Of a DNA stretch of 64,000 nt, positions 63,252 to 64,000 are shown in pieces. The translations under genes were made by a program, and so were the position numbers. The stretch's first letter is position 1; every line of letters starts with the position of its first letter. Source of the stretch: Bryobacterales bacterium (lineage in GTDB: Bacteria > Acidobacteriota > Terriglobia > Bryobacterales > Bryobacteraceae); NCBI GenBank assembly GCA_016721425.1, contig JADKID010000007.1, positions 372,001 through 436,000 of the forward strand, read 5' to 3'. Under the pieces are notes generated by a model. The model saw nothing but the letters and a program-made list of their open reading frames with translations. It ran no database searches and was not told the origin of the DNA.

Positions 63252-64000
63252 TCAGTGCGCCTCAACCGACGCGATCTTCGCCAACATCGACGCGCCCCAG
63301 TCCGCTGCCTGATCGTCATAGCCGATTTGCTGCCACTGCCATTTGCCTTTGGTGTCCACGACCCAGTTCTGCGGAATCGCCCAATCCCCCAGCACCTGGT
63401 TGATATACGTCCAGGCCGGCAGCACGGGGAAGGTATAGCCATTTTCGTTCAGGAACGGCTCGATCAACCCCGACTGCTCGTCCGCGTTCAGCGTCAGGAT
63501 CACCAGATCACTCCGCCCCTTGTTTTGCTCGTAGAACTTCTGCAGATGAGGGAGTTCCGCCTTGCACGGTCCGCACCACGTGGCCCAGAGATTGATGAAT
63601 ACGGACTTGCCCTCAAGAGACTTCAATCGCCAGGTCTTTCCGGTCAGGTCGCTCAGTTCAAATGGTGGCATCTCCTTCGAGGGACGCACCCAATAGCCCT
63701 GAGACGCACTCACCCGATTCTTCGGCGCCGCGGCCCAGATGGCGAAGCCATCACCCGTTCCGTTCAACTCCGTCCATAGGCTCTTCGCCTGGTCCATCAA
63801 CGGGTCGGATACCCGCCCGTACTTCTTAGCCGGAGTTGATTCTCTCGAGTGCAAAGCCCGCTGGTAGTAGGCCACGGCGTCGGACTTCCGGCCCTCAATC
63901 CAGGCCAGTAAGGCGCGATTATTCCAGTAGATGGAGTGAAGATCCGCCGATTTCGGCGCAGGCGTCTCCACCTCGCCCTTGAGCGCAACTGCCTTGTCCT
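63252..64000 (-). CDS. TlpA-like thioredoxin-fold protein, 5' end outside window
   Basis: The 3' part of a gene that reads in from beyond the right edge. The visible protein (about 249 residues) begins with a helical, TPR-like segment (NRALLAWIEGRKSDAVAYYQRAL). It continues into a TlpA/ResA-type redox domain: FELSDLTGKTWRLKSLEGKSV in sections, then the active-site WCGPC in ATWCGPCKAELPHL, and the cis-Pro in AIPQNWVVD. These proteins act outside the membrane to reduce disulfides, for example in cytochrome c maturation. The start and any signal peptide lie outside the window. Confidence 0.88.
   Translation of the reverse strand, partial: DKAVALKGEVETPAPKSADLHSIYWNNRALLAWIEGRKSDAVAYYQRALHSRESTPAKKYGRVSDPLMDQAKSLWTELNGTGDGFAIWAAAPKNRVSASQGYWVRPSKEMPPFELSDLTGKTWRLKSLEGKSVFINLWATWCGPCKAELPHLQKFYEQNKGRSDLVILTLNADEQSGLIEPFLNENGYTFPVLPAWTYINQVLGDWAIPQNWVVDTKGKWQWQQIGYDDQAADWGASMLAKIASVEAH

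Overview
The window is gene-dense, GC-rich bacterial chromosome with almost no intergenic DNA. Gene content points to an Acidobacteriota of the Solibacter/Bryobacterales type (inference). The markers are an acidobacterial VWA-domain protein, an M56 peptidase with a GWxTD-like tail, a secreted SBBP-repeat protein, DUF1080 and Gfo/Idh/MocA proteins, an ECF-sigma/DUF4252 operon, and Alternative Complex III followed by a caa3-type oxidase. I saw no rRNA, tRNA, CRISPR array, phage or intact transposase.

Layout. 1-7 kb (+): a frameshifted VWA gene, an Hfq-like protein, an inositol-phosphatase-family enzyme, then a nucleoside uptake and salvage operon (pyrimidine phosphorylase, NupC transporter, purine phosphorylase, cytidine deaminase, MTA/SAH deaminase-like amidohydrolase). 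7-9 kb (-): a BlaI/BlaR-type pair whose promoter carries two palindromic operators. 9-12 kb (-): zwf-opcA-pgl, the oxidative pentose phosphate entry. 12-16 kb: a lone receiver, trpD, and sucC-sucD-ndk ending in a strong terminator. 16-22 kb: a secreted beta-propeller-like protein and a c-di-GMP cluster (PilZ protein, sigma-54 activator, HD-GYP/GAF/GGDEF protein with the GGDEF split by a frameshift). 22-30 kb: an amino-acid permease, small genes, and a haem operon (hemX, hemA, fused hemCD) continuing into a phosphohistidine-phosphatase-like gene and a reductase. 30-40 kb: a standalone Clp-type ATPase, a GT39 glycosyltransferase, a CDP-diglyceride-hydrolase-like protein, an altronate-dehydratase-family enzyme, a two-component system, an ABC-F protein and a serine hydrolase. 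40-46 kb: ECF sigma, a membrane protein and two DUF4252 proteins; a TraR/DksA zinc finger; DUF1080 and Gfo/Idh; an enoyl-CoA hydratase family protein; a cold-shock protein.

46.9-59.5 kb (-) is one respiratory operon: actA-B-C-D-E-F, a one-TM protein, an SCO copper chaperone, then oxidase subunits II, I, III and IV. Quinol electrons would pass through ACIII to the cytochrome c domain on subunit II and on to an A2-type haem-copper oxidase. Divergent from it is a histidine kinase and a response regulator with an unusual XRE-type DNA-binding domain, frameshifted here.

61.7-63.2 kb is a small accessory patch: a REP-like repeat (a second copy lies at 5.2 kb), a decayed partial duplicate of the XRE domain, an RHH/MazF toxin-antitoxin pair with a palindromic operator, and a broken hicA beside hicB. 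The window ends inside a TlpA-like thioredoxin gene.

Three genes (bases 437, 21813-21815 and 61430-61432) each carry one apparent extra base. These may be sequencing errors and should be checked before any is called a pseudogene.
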